A stretch of 64,000 nucleotides of DNA from JBHIET01 sp046760785 (lineage in GTDB: Bacteria; Chloroflexota; Anaerolineae; B4-G1): positions 9,309 to 73,308 of the forward strand of contig JBHIET010000005.1 of NCBI GenBank assembly GCA_046760785.1. Reading direction: 5' to 3'. Shown piece by piece: positions 31,406 through 40,495 of this stretch (position 1 is its first letter; the number at the start of each line of letters is the position of its first letter). Under the pieces are notes generated by a model. That model was not told the DNA's origin, did not search any database, and worked only from the letters and a program-made list of their open reading frames with translations. A program made the translations under genes and the position numbers.

Positions 31406-32389
31406 ATGTTGACTGGCCTGCTGGCCTACTTTCCCTTTCTGACAATCGCGTTGGTTGCGCAGTGGAGCGACCGGTATCGCGCGGTGCGCTGGGTAACCTA
31501 CGGGCTCCTTCTTCTGTTCGACGCATCAGCGGCGCTGGGAGGGCTGCTGGCGCTGCTGCTCGGTTGGAACCGGGGGATACAGCGCATGCTCTCGTCGCAG
31601 TACCCCGGTGTGGCGTCGCTGCGCTGGGATGTTTTCGGACTCGTTGTGATTGGGACAACACTCCTGGCCCCTGTATTCCTGCTGCCGTATGTGCGGCGTG
31701 GCCTGGCTCATCTCATTCCTGTTGACCCCGAATCGGGTGTGCATGCCACGGCGTTGGCGCTGGCCGTCCTGGCGGCGGGGCTCAACCTCTCGCAGGTAGC
31801 GCTGATTGGCGGCCTGAGTGTGCTGGCCGCGAGTGCCGCCCAGGTTGCTTTTCTTGACCTGCTGGCCTCGAATCTGCCGATTGGACTATTCGCCCTTGTC
31901 GGCGTGGGGTTCCTCGTCCGGCGCACGGCACGTGAGACGTGGGAGCGGTTAGGGTTAGAGCGCGTCACCTGGCGACGGACCGGCCTGACGATAGGCCTGG
32001 CAGTGGTCATCCTGGTGTTCTACTACGGGGTTGACCGGGTCTGGCGCCTGCTGGCTCCTGAGAGTTACGAGATGATGGAGGCGTTGGGCGAGGTGCTGTA
32101 TGGTGGGGTCATGGTCACCTGGCAGGCCATCGCGGTCAGCCTGGTTGCCGGCGTGACGGAGGAGCTCTTCTTCCGGGGGGCATTACAGCCGCGCTTTGGT
32201 CTGTTATTGACGGCGATCCTTTTCACCGGCGTGCACGTGCAGTACGGCCTCACGCCAGCGACGCTGGAGGTCTTTGGCGGGGCACTGGCGCTGGGCTGGC
32301 TGCGCCAGCGGACGAACACGAGCGCCTGCATGCTTTTGCACGTGCTATACGACGTCGCTGGGCTGCTCGTTTTCCCGCTGCTACCCTGA
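31406..32389 (+). CDS. CPBP family intramembrane protease (Abi/CAAX-like)
   Basis: A 327-residue protein with about eight membrane helices. The catalytic motifs of the CPBP family are visible: EELFFRG, then FTGVHVQYG and HVLYDVAG. Members cleave prenylated or other membrane substrates or act in bacteriocin self-immunity. The N-terminal half is hydrophobic without known motifs. No likely substrate gene is adjacent. Confidence 0.85.
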   Translation: MLTGLLAYFPFLTIALVAQWSDRYRAVRWVTYGLLLLFDASAALGGLLALLLGWNRGIQRMLSSQYPGVASLRWDVFGLVVIGTTLLAPVFLLPYVRRGLAHLIPVDPESGVHATALALAVLAAGLNLSQVALIGGLSVLAASAAQVAFLDLLASNLPIGLFALVGVGFLVRRTARETWERLGLERVTWRRTGLTIGLAVVILVFYYGVDRVWRLLAPESYEMMEALGEVLYGGVMVTWQAIAVSLVAGVTEELFFRGALQPRFGLLLTAILFTGVHVQYGLTPATLEVFGGALALGWLRQRTNTSACMLLHVLYDVAGLLVFPLLP

Positions 32390-32395
32390 GAGGGC

Positions 32396-32423
32396 TTGCA
32401 TTTGCGCCACCTGCGAGTATAAT
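32396..32423 (+). promoter_or_regulatory. Promoter of secA
   Basis: TTGCAT (32396-32401), 16 nt, TATAAT (32418-32423), 36 nt before ATG 32459. Confidence 0.65.
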
Positions 32424-32458
32424 TGATGCTTGATTCTACATAGGGGTTGAATGGGTTG

Positions 32459-35400
32459 ATGTTGCGGGGACTGTTCACGAAAGTCATCAGTGACTCTGAT
32501 CAGCGTGAGGTTGCTCGGCTGCAGAAAGTGGTCGAGCGTATCAACGCGCTCGAGCCGGAGTTCGAGGCGCTGAGCGACGTCCAGTTGCGGGCCAGGACCG
32601 ATGAGTTCCGCCGGCGCCTGGCAGACGGCGAGACGCTGGGCGATATTCTGGTCGAGGCCTTCGCGGCTGTGCGCGAGGCGGCCAAACGCACCATCGGCAT
32701 GCGTCACTACGACGTGCAACTGATCGGCGGCATCGTCCTCCACCAGGCAAAGATCACTGAGATGAAGACCGGCGAGGGGAAGACACTCGTCGCCACACTG
32801 CCGCTCTACCTTAACGCGCTGGAGGGGAAAGGCGCTCATTTGGTCACGCCCAACGATTATCTCTCCAAAGTAGGCGTGCAGTGGATGGGGCCGATCTATC
32901 ACGCGCTCGGCCTGTCGGTGGGAGTGATTCAGTCGGCGGCTGCCGATCCCGACCGGGGCTCCTTCCTCTTCGACCCGGACTACCCTTCGGCTGATGATCG
33001 CTTTCTGAACCTACGCCCTGTCTCTCGGCGCGAGGCCTACCTGGCTGACATCACCTACGGCACTAACAACGAGTTCGGGTTCGACTACCTGCGCGACAAC
33101 ATGGCGCGCGATCTGTCGGAGTGCGTGCAGCGGGAGCTTCACTATGCCATCATTGACGAGGTGGACAATATCCTGATTGACGAGGCGCGCACGCCGCTCA
33201 TCATCTCCGGCCCGGCCGAGGAGTCCTCGGAACTTTACCGCCGCTTTGCTGACATTGTGCGTCGGTTGCGGCCCAGCAGCCCTGGAAGTGTCGAACGAGA
33301 GGCGCCGGATGGCGATTATGTTGTGGAGGAAAGGACGCAGATCGTCACGCTGACGGAGCAGGGGGTCGAGCGTGTCGAGCAGATGTTACCGGAGATCGAG
33401 GCGGAGGAGAGTATCTACGACCCCAAGCACGCCCACATGCTGCCCTACCTCGACAACGCGCTGCGGGCCTACGTCACCTACAAGCGGGACAAGGACTACA
33501 TCGTCAAAGATGGCGAGGTAATCATTGTTGACGACTTCACTGGCCGGCTGATGTACGGGCGGCGCTTCTCCGAGGGTCTGCACCAGGCCATAGAGGCCAA
33601 GGAAGGGGTGCAGGTGCGGCGAGAGAGCCTGACCTATGCCACCATCACCTTCCAGAACTACTTCCGCATGTACGAGAAACTGGCCGGGATGACCGGCACG
33701 GCCAAGACGGAGGAAGAGGAGTTCCAGAGGATCTACAACCTGGACGTGGTGGTGCTTCCCACCAACGTCGAATATCGCGCCACCTATGGCGACCTGGTCA
33801 CCTGCGAGCGGCGGGCGGATGAGATCGAGGAGGTCACCTTTGCCGGGGTGCTGGACGGACGCACGAGTGTCTTCGGCGAACTCGGTCAAGCCGTGGTGGT
33901 GACCACTTATGAATCCCCCGATAGGAATGGACGGCGCTACTTCAAGCGGCTCGACCTTACGGATGTGATCTATGCAACTGAGCAGGGCAAGTTCCGGGCT
34001 GTGGTAGACGAAATCAAGACGCTGCGCGAGGCTGGCCGTCCGGTGCTGGTGGGCACTATCGCGATCGAGACTTCGGAGCGGCTTTCAAAAATGCTCAAGC
34101 GGCGTGGCGTCCCCCACCAGGTACTCAACGCCAAGCATCACGAGAAGGAAGCGGTGATCATTGCGCAGGCGGGACGCTCGGGCGCGGTGACAATCGCTAC
34201 CAATATGGCCGGTCGAGGCGTGGACATCAAACTGGGCGGCGACCCGGAGGGGGTGGCCCGCGAGCGGCTGCGCAAGGAGGGCTTCGACCTGACCGAGATT
34301 CGCCAGGCACACTGGAACCATGCACTGGAGTTGCTGCGCCAGGGTCGAGACGTGGCGGAGGTTTACCCTGATCCATGGGCGCAGGTGCTGGCCAAGGCGG
34401 TGGCAGACTGCACGGCCGACCACGAGCGTGTGGTGGCTATGGGCGGCTTGCACATCCTGGGCACCGAGCGGCACGAGGCGCGCCGTATTGACAATCAGTT
34501 GCGGGGTCGGGCGGGCCGCCAGGGTGACCCTGGTTCCTCTCGGTTCTACATCTCGCTCGAGGACGAGTTGATGCGCCGCTTCGGTGGCGAGCGGGTGCAG
34601 GGTTTGATGAGCCGGTTTGGCGTGGAAGAGGACATGCCTATCCAGCACACCTGGCTCGACAAGTCCATTGAGTCGGCGCAGATGCGGGTGGAAGGGTACA
34701 ATTTCGACATCCGCAAACACGTGCTGGAGTACGACGATGTGGTCAACAAGCAGCGCGAGGTAATCTATGCCCAGCGGCGGCAGGTGCTCAGCGCGTCCAA
34801 CCTGCGCGACCAGGTGCTGCGCATGGTGCAGGATGAAGTTAGCCGTGTGGTGACCGTTCACACGCCCGGCCACGACCCGGATGACTGGGACCTGCGTGGG
34901 CTTTACAGCGAGTTGCGTACCTTCTTCCCACTGCCTTCTACTTTCAACTATCGCAGGTGGAGGGAACTCTCGCCCGACGAGATTGGTGCGCAGCTATCTG
35001 AGATGGCCGAACGTGCATACGACGAGGTCAACCGTATCATCGGACACGAGGTCTACCGGCAGGCGGCACGGGAGGACGTGACGCTGGAGGCGCTGGAACA
35101 GAGTGCCAATCCGGCACAGCGGTTGGTCTATCAGCGGGTGGTTGAGCGGCTGGGAGGGGGGTCGAACGAGGATTGGACCACTCAACCCCTGCGTCGGCTT
35201 GCGGACGAGATGAAAGCGCAGGTTGAAGAGGCATTTGTGGACGCCTATCGCCTCTTCCGTGACCGGCAGTTGATGCTGCAGGCGGTGGATGGTCTGTGGG
35301 TGCGGCACCTGACGGACCTGTCGGCTCTGCGCGAGGGTATTGGGTTGCGGGCCTACGGTCAAGAAAACCCGCTTGTGGCTTACCGCAAGGAAGCGCACGA

Positions 35401-35725
35401 GATGTACGAAGCATTGTTGGCCCGCATTCAGCAGACAGTGGCACGATCTGTCTATCTGGTGCCGCAGACTCTGATCATTCAACCCAATAGGAGGAATCGC
35501 CGGCAGTTGCAAGCGATGCGCCCCCGTGTGCCAAGGGAGCGGCGGCTGGCACAGCCGGTTCGGGCTACATCCGAGGAGCGATCATTGGGACGTAACGATC
35601 CGTGCTGGTGCGGCAGCGGCAAGAAGTACAAGCACTGCCACATGCGGCAGGATATAGAGGCACAACGAGGCCCGATCGCCGCCACCCGGCCGCCTCAAGT
35701 GCCTGGGCGGAAGCGGCGGCGCTAG
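32459..35725 (+). CDS. secA: Protein translocase ATPase SecA
   Basis: A 1088-residue SecA that drives proteins through SecYEG. Walker A is in MKTGEGKTLVATL, the DEAD-like box in AIIDEVDNILIDEARTP, helicase motifs in IATNMAGRGVDI and RGRAGRQGDPGSS, and the C-terminal zinc motif is RNDPCWCGSGKKYKHC. The chain is longer than the usual 840-900 residues; part of this is an extra segment around residues 455-505 (FAGVLDGRTSVFGELGQ) between nucleotide-binding motifs. ATG 32459 is preferred, although a TTG lies at 32447. Confidence 0.95.
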   Translation: MLRGLFTKVISDSDQREVARLQKVVERINALEPEFEALSDVQLRARTDEFRRRLADGETLGDILVEAFAAVREAAKRTIGMRHYDVQLIGGIVLHQAKITEMKTGEGKTLVATLPLYLNALEGKGAHLVTPNDYLSKVGVQWMGPIYHALGLSVGVIQSAAADPDRGSFLFDPDYPSADDRFLNLRPVSRREAYLADITYGTNNEFGFDYLRDNMARDLSECVQRELHYAIIDEVDNILIDEARTPLIISGPAEESSELYRRFADIVRRLRPSSPGSVEREAPDGDYVVEERTQIVTLTEQGVERVEQMLPEIEAEESIYDPKHAHMLPYLDNALRAYVTYKRDKDYIVKDGEVIIVDDFTGRLMYGRRFSEGLHQAIEAKEGVQVRRESLTYATITFQNYFRMYEKLAGMTGTAKTEEEEFQRIYNLDVVVLPTNVEYRATYGDLVTCERRADEIEEVTFAGVLDGRTSVFGELGQAVVVTTYESPDRNGRRYFKRLDLTDVIYATEQGKFRAVVDEIKTLREAGRPVLVGTIAIETSERLSKMLKRRGVPHQVLNAKHHEKEAVIIAQAGRSGAVTIATNMAGRGVDIKLGGDPEGVARERLRKEGFDLTEIRQAHWNHALELLRQGRDVAEVYPDPWAQVLAKAVADCTADHERVVAMGGLHILGTERHEARRIDNQLRGRAGRQGDPGSSRFYISLEDELMRRFGGERVQGLMSRFGVEEDMPIQHTWLDKSIESAQMRVEGYNFDIRKHVLEYDDVVNKQREVIYAQRRQVLSASNLRDQVLRMVQDEVSRVVTVHTPGHDPDDWDLRGLYSELRTFFPLPSTFNYRRWRELSPDEIGAQLSEMAERAYDEVNRIIGHEVYRQAAREDVTLEALEQSANPAQRLVYQRVVERLGGGSNEDWTTQPLRRLADEMKAQVEEAFVDAYRLFRDRQLMLQAVDGLWVRHLTDLSALREGIGLRAYGQENPLVAYRKEAHEMYEALLARIQQTVARSVYLVPQTLIIQPNRRNRRQLQAMRPRVPRERRLAQPVRATSEERSLGRNDPCWCGSGKKYKHCHMRQDIEAQRGPIAATRPPQVPGRKRRR

Positions 35726-35748
35726 TTAGTAGGTGTAGGAGGATGCGC

Positions 35749-36120
35749 ATGGACGAACTTGACCTGACAGGTCGCCTTATGGCAGATATGGACCCTCAAT
35801 TGCTTGATTTCCTGCAGACGAAAGTCAACTCCTTCGTCAAGTGGGACCTGGTCCGCTTCTTCCACGACAATCCCCACACTACGGACACAGCCGACAATAT
35901 CGCCCGTTACGCTGGCCGCACTGTCGAGGCCATCAGCGCCGAACTGGCCGAACTGGCGCGGGATGGGGTGCTGGAGGAAAATCAACTGGGCGATATGACC
36001 GTCTACTCGTTGGCCCCAGACCGCCAGATTCGGGAGCTGCTGGAACAATTCGTGAGGGCCTCTGATGACCGGCAGTTTCGGGTCAAAGTGATCTACCACA
36101 TCATCCGGGGGACACGGTGA
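35749..36120 (+). CDS. Winged-helix domain protein
   Basis: A 123-residue protein with a central winged helix (DTADNIARYAGRTVEAISAELAELARDGVL) and flanking helices. It resembles small archaeal-type transcription factors or chromatin-like wHTH proteins. AGGAGG lies 6 nt before ATG 35749. It is about 100 bp upstream of the KaiC-like ATPase gene on the same strand, an arrangement that recalls archaeal KaiC-like operons and may be regulatory. Confidence 0.7.
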   Translation: MDELDLTGRLMADMDPQLLDFLQTKVNSFVKWDLVRFFHDNPHTTDTADNIARYAGRTVEAISAELAELARDGVLEENQLGDMTVYSLAPDRQIRELLEQFVRASDDRQFRVKVIYHIIRGTR

Positions 36121-36220
36121 TGGTTAGGGGTGCGATGGTGAGGGCGTGGTGCGTCGCGTCGCATGCTCTTACTTTCCGCTTCTCCATGCTCACCGGGGCA
36201 AGAGTATGAGGAGGGAAGCG

Positions 36221-36982
36221 ATGGAACGGGTGAAAGCGGGCGTTCCAGGTCTGGATGAGATGCTCTGGGGTGGCTTCTTGCCTCAAACGGCCAATCTGGT
36301 CGAGGGTGCGCCGGGCACGGGCAAGACGACTTTGGGGATGCAGTTCATTTACCACGGCATTGTGGCCTGCGGGGAGCCTGGTCTGATACTGACCTTTGAG
36401 CAGTTCCCACAGCAGTATTATAGTGATGCAGCCAGTTTCGGATGGGACTTCCGCCAGATGGAGCGGGAGGGGAAACTGCGTGTGATGATGACCAGCCCAG
36501 AGGTCAGCAAGGTTGACCTGCAACAGGTCGGCGGGCGGATCGAGAGGTTGGTACAGGAGATAGGTGCCAAGCGGATACTGATAGATAGCCTCTCGCATTT
36601 TGAGCGTCTCAGCGAGGATTCCGCGCGTCTGCGGTCTATCGCCTATGGATTCATCAACGCGCTGAAACGCGAAGGCCTGACGGCCGTGTTGACGCGAGAG
36701 AGCGGGGCACTGCTGGGGGAGGCAGAAGGAACTGACGATGCTTTTGCTTTTCTTGTTGACTCCTACATTCTCCTCCGGTACGTCGAGATCGAGAGCGCTG
36801 TCCGCAAGGCCATCCTGGTTCTCAAGATGCGGGGCAGCAATCACGACAAAGGCATCCGTCAGTTTGAGATTACTCCCCGTGGCATTGAAGTCCGGGCGCC
36901 GTTCGAGGGACGAGAGGGGATTATGAGCGGCAGCCCCCGGCGGATGGCTGATTCGTTCGTGCAGGCCTTTGTGAGGCGTTAG
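36221..36982 (+). CDS. Single-domain KaiC-like RecA-superfamily ATPase
   Basis: A 253-residue ATPase of the KaiC/RadA-like family. It starts with the family signature VKAGVPGLDEMLWGGF, has Walker A GAPGTGKTTLG (residues 29-39), Walker B ILIDSLSHF and the C-terminal ITPRGIEVR strand. It is a single domain, unlike the double-domain cyanobacterial KaiC, and no KaiA or KaiB is nearby. ATG 36221 has AGGAGGG 5 nt upstream. It heads a tight run with two small membrane proteins, suggesting a membrane-linked signalling ATPase. Confidence 0.85.
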   Translation: MERVKAGVPGLDEMLWGGFLPQTANLVEGAPGTGKTTLGMQFIYHGIVACGEPGLILTFEQFPQQYYSDAASFGWDFRQMEREGKLRVMMTSPEVSKVDLQQVGGRIERLVQEIGAKRILIDSLSHFERLSEDSARLRSIAYGFINALKREGLTAVLTRESGALLGEAEGTDDAFAFLVDSYILLRYVEIESAVRKAILVLKMRGSNHDKGIRQFEITPRGIEVRAPFEGREGIMSGSPRRMADSFVQAFVRR

Positions 36983-36998
36983 TTGGAGGTTGGTCGCC

Positions 36999-37289
36999 AT
37001 GGAGGTGGTCAAATACGCATTGGCCATATACTCGTGGGCTGTCATTGGGATGTTGCTGGTTTTCCTGTGGCGTATCGCCTATTTCTATGAGAAGACTTCG
37101 GGCCAGCGCGTGCCTCATTATTTAGTCATCTTCCCGTCATTGTTGCTGGCGGCCGGTGTGGCCTGGTACCTCGTTTATAGCGTAGAGTTTACCGGGCAGC
37201 CGGTCGGCGATCTGCTGCTGTTTGCGGGCGGTATCCTGCTCTTAGCGTTTGGCGGCCGTTTACAGGAGTTGATGACTGGAGAGCGATGA
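36999..37289 (+). CDS. Small three-helix membrane protein A
   Basis: A 96-residue integral membrane protein with three predicted helices and no family I can name. It lies 16 bp after the KaiC-like gene with TGGAGG upstream, and its stop overlaps the start of the next membrane protein (ATGA). The tight packing indicates one operon. Confidence 0.7.
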   Translation: MEVVKYALAIYSWAVIGMLLVFLWRIAYFYEKTSGQRVPHYLVIFPSLLLAAGVAWYLVYSVEFTGQPVGDLLLFAGGILLLAFGGRLQELMTGER

Positions 37290-37627
37290 TGATTGTCATC
37301 ACGACACCTCTGGGGCCTGTGGGTTTGCTGGTGATTGCTTACCTGAGTCTTCTGTTTGCCAATTTCAGCCGGCGATTAAGCGCAGTGACGAAGATGGCGG
37401 ACTATTATCGCTGGTTTCAGGTGGCCAGTCTCTTGATTGCCCTGGCGGCGATGAGCCAGATCGTGCGGGGCACCGTGGCACTTGCGCCCGAGCTCGCATC
37501 GCCAGTCTTGCTAGAGCCCTGGTTTGCTCTGGTGAGTTTCCATATCCCTCTGGCTATAGGGGTGACCGCTGACTTGTGGCTCGTGTTGTACTACTGGAGA
37601 TGGATATTGAAGGAAAGGGTCGAGTGA
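37286..37627 (+). CDS. Small three-helix membrane protein B
   Basis: A 113-residue membrane protein with three hydrophobic helices and the charged loop SRRLSAVTKMADYYRWFQ. It overlaps protein A by 4 nt. The pair together would give six helices, as if one membrane sensor had been split in two. Function unknown. Confidence 0.7.
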   Translation: MMIVITTPLGPVGLLVIAYLSLLFANFSRRLSAVTKMADYYRWFQVASLLIALAAMSQIVRGTVALAPELASPVLLEPWFALVSFHIPLAIGVTADLWLVLYYWRWILKERVE

Positions 37628-37670
37628 AAATCGAATTGTCCTCAGAGTAGAACACCACGGGCGATATGTG

Positions 37671-38732
37671 ATGCAAGACAAGAGGGAGCGATCGAGGGCC
37701 ATAGCCAGCCTGCGTGCTCAACTACATGCTCTACCAAAAGTGGACCTACACCGTCATTTGGAGGGCTCTCTGCGACTCCAGACCCTGGCTGAGATCGCCC
37801 AGGAGCATGGGATTGACCTGCCCAGTTACGACATCGAGTCTCTGCGGCCCTTCGTGACAGTGACAGACGAGAAACCGGATTTCCATCGCTTTCTTCAGAA
37901 GTTTACGTTCCTGCGGCGTTTCTATACCACCCAGGCAGCGATAGAGCGAGTGGCGTATGAGGCGGTGGCCGATGCAGCGGCCGACAACATCAGGTACTTG
38001 GAGTTGCGCTTCAATCCGGTGGCCCAGGCCCGGGCACAAGGATTTTCGCTCGACGAGGTGACGACCTGGGTGTGCGGTGCTGTCGCCAGAGCTCAGCGTG
38101 ATTACGGGGTGCGCACCAATCTGATCCTGCAGATCGGTCGGGATGAGGACATGAAAACGGCGTCCCAGATCGTTGAGGTTGCATTGGCTCACCAGGGCAA
38201 TGGCGTCGTTGGTCTGGATTTAGCCGGCGATGAAGTGAAGTATCCAGCCCGTCGCTTTGCTGAGGTTTTCCGGTGGGCGCGGCAGGAGGGGTTGTGGGCG
38301 ACGGTGCACGCTGGGGAGGCTGGAGAGGCCGAGAATGTTCGCGAAGCAATCGAACTGCTGGGAGCAGGGCGCATCGGGCATGGGGTACGCGCGATCGAGA
38401 GTTCGGCGATTGTGCAATTGCTCCGCGAGCGTGAGGTGACGTTGGAGGTCTGTCCGACCAGCAACTTACAGACTGCCGTTGTACGCCATTTGGCCCTCCA
38501 CCCGCTGCCCGATTTGCTGGCTCTCGGTCTGCGTGTGACAATCAACACCGACGATCCCAGTGTCAGCGATACGACGCTTACCGACGAGTACGTGGTCGTT
38601 ATGCTGGCAATGGGAGTGACACTAGAGCAGATCAAACGCACGCTCGTGATGGCTGCCGAGGGTTCCTTCCAGCCACTGGAGGAGCGGAAGCGGCTAGCGG
38701 AGTGGTTCCGCAAGGAGCTGGAGTTGGATTAG
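37671..38732 (+). CDS. add: Adenosine deaminase
   Basis: A 353-residue metal-dependent adenosine deaminase converting adenosine to inosine. Zinc ligands and catalytic residues are seen in KVDLHRHLEGSLR, TVHAGEAG, IGHGVRA and TINTDDPSVSDT. A GTG one codon earlier is also possible. No strong ribosome site is seen. The stop is 4 bp before argS. Confidence 0.92.
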   Translation: MQDKRERSRAIASLRAQLHALPKVDLHRHLEGSLRLQTLAEIAQEHGIDLPSYDIESLRPFVTVTDEKPDFHRFLQKFTFLRRFYTTQAAIERVAYEAVADAAADNIRYLELRFNPVAQARAQGFSLDEVTTWVCGAVARAQRDYGVRTNLILQIGRDEDMKTASQIVEVALAHQGNGVVGLDLAGDEVKYPARRFAEVFRWARQEGLWATVHAGEAGEAENVREAIELLGAGRIGHGVRAIESSAIVQLLREREVTLEVCPTSNLQTAVVRHLALHPLPDLLALGLRVTINTDDPSVSDTTLTDEYVVVMLAMGVTLEQIKRTLVMAAEGSFQPLEERKRLAEWFRKELELD

Positions 38733-38736
38733 AGTA

Positions 38737-40449
38737 GTGACGGAACTCATTCGTGACCGGGTCGCAGCATTAATTGTCGCGGGACTGCGGGCTGCACAGG
38801 AGGAGGGTGCGTTACCCTACTTCGAGGTGTCGGACATTGTAGTGGAGCACCCACGTCAGTCCGAGCACGGTGACTATGCTTCGCCTATCTGCCTGCAACT
38901 GGCGCGGGACTTCGCTGAGCTCAGTCGAGGCGAGGCGCGTATGCCGCCCCGTGAGATTGCCGCACGGGTGGTCGAGCACCTTCCACCAGCCCCGTTTGTG
39001 GGCCAGGTCGAAGTGGCGGGACCTGGATATATCAACGTCACACTGGATGCCTCCTGGCTAGCTGCCCAGGTTGAGGCCATCCTGGGTGCTGGGGAGACCT
39101 TCGGCAACTTGGAGATCGGTCGCGGGCAGAAGGTTCAGGTTGAGTTTGTGAGCGCCAATCCCACCGGCCCCACTCACATCGGCGGTGTCCGCAACGCGGT
39201 CATTGGCGATACCTTGGCCAATGTGCTGGCGGCAGCGGGCTTCGAAGTCGAGCGAGAGTACTACGTCAACGACGCTGGTTCCCAGGTGCGCACGTTTGGG
39301 GAGAGCATCTACGCCCGCTATGCCCAGGCCCTGGGCCAGGACGAGCCGTTCCCGGAGAACGGTTACCATGGCCACTACGTCGTGGAGATAGGGCAGCAAA
39401 TGGCCCGGCGATATGGCGATCGGTATCTCAACATGCCTCGCCGGGAGGCCGTGTGCGTGCTGGGGGATGAGGGTATAGCACGCGTCGTCAGTGAGGCGCA
39501 GCGGGACCTGGCGGCCCTGGGGGTAGAGTTCGACATTTGGTTCCACGAGAAGAGCCTGTACGAAAGCGGGCTGTTCGACCGTGTCCTTCAGATGCTCCAG
39601 GACAAAGGCTACATTACGGAGCGCGATGATGCGGTCTGGTTTACCTCCCCCGACCTGGATGCGGACGCGGTCATCATCCGCTCCCCCCAGGTCATACCGG
39701 AACCGGATGAGCGGCCTACCTATTTCGCTTCTGACATCGCTTACGTGTGGAACAAACTGGTCAAACGCGGCTTCGACCGGGCGATCTACGTCTGGGGGGC
39801 CGACCACCACGGGGATGTGCCTCGAGTGAAGGCAGCGGCGTCGGCGTTGGGGCTTGACCCCGAGCGGGTGGTGATCATCCTCTATCAGATGGTCAATCTC
39901 AAGCGAGGTAGCGAGGACGTGCGCATGTCGAAGCGTGCGGGAGAATTCATCACCTTGCGCGAATTGCTCGACGAGGTTGGCCCGGACCCGATTCGCTTCA
40001 TGCTCCTCACGTGCACTGTGGATGCGACGATAGACTTTGATCTGGATCTGGCGGTTGAGCAATCGGAAAAGAACCCGGTATACTACGTTCAATACGCGCA
40101 CGCCCGTATCGCCAGCATGCTGCGCTACGCCGTTGACCTGGGGTGGGATTTGGAGGCTCCGGGCGACGTTTCGCTGCTGACCCACGAGAGCGAGCTGGCG
40201 CTGATCCGCAAGATGCTGGAGTTGCCGGAGGTCATCGCACTGGCGGCGACGCAGTTGGCCCCGCACCACCTCACTCTCTACGCCAAGGACCTGGCTGCCG
40301 TTTTCCACGCTTTCTACCGGGACTGTCGCGTCGTCGTGCCGGAGGAGCCAGAGCAAACCCGGGCACGGCTGATGCTGACGCGGGCGGCCCGACTGGCACT
40401 GGCGCGGGCGCTGGGATTGCTAGGGGTGAACGCACCGGAGCGGATGTGA
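38737..40449 (+). CDS. argS: Arginyl-tRNA synthetase
   Basis: A 570-residue class I synthetase. The HIGH-type motif is PTGPTHIGG, the KMSKS-type motif VRMSKRAG, with an N-terminal Add-1 domain and a C-terminal anticodon-binding DALR domain (YCQYAH-type YYVQYAHARI). The start is GTG 38737, directly after the adenosine deaminase stop. All usual domains are present. Confidence 0.95.
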   Translation: MTELIRDRVAALIVAGLRAAQEEGALPYFEVSDIVVEHPRQSEHGDYASPICLQLARDFAELSRGEARMPPREIAARVVEHLPPAPFVGQVEVAGPGYINVTLDASWLAAQVEAILGAGETFGNLEIGRGQKVQVEFVSANPTGPTHIGGVRNAVIGDTLANVLAAAGFEVEREYYVNDAGSQVRTFGESIYARYAQALGQDEPFPENGYHGHYVVEIGQQMARRYGDRYLNMPRREAVCVLGDEGIARVVSEAQRDLAALGVEFDIWFHEKSLYESGLFDRVLQMLQDKGYITERDDAVWFTSPDLDADAVIIRSPQVIPEPDERPTYFASDIAYVWNKLVKRGFDRAIYVWGADHHGDVPRVKAAASALGLDPERVVIILYQMVNLKRGSEDVRMSKRAGEFITLRELLDEVGPDPIRFMLLTCTVDATIDFDLDLAVEQSEKNPVYYVQYAHARIASMLRYAVDLGWDLEAPGDVSLLTHESELALIRKMLELPEVIALAATQLAPHHLTLYAKDLAAVFHAFYRDCRVVVPEEPEQTRARLMLTRAARLALARALGLLGVNAPERM

Positions 40450-40495
40450 ACCGGATGCTGGTTGTCGGATGCTCTCGCAGGAGGTGGCGCGGCCG

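Noticed and set aside
39058..40356. Minus-strand reading frame of 432 codons opposite argS
   Set aside because: Pure antisense of argS with no recognisable motif.
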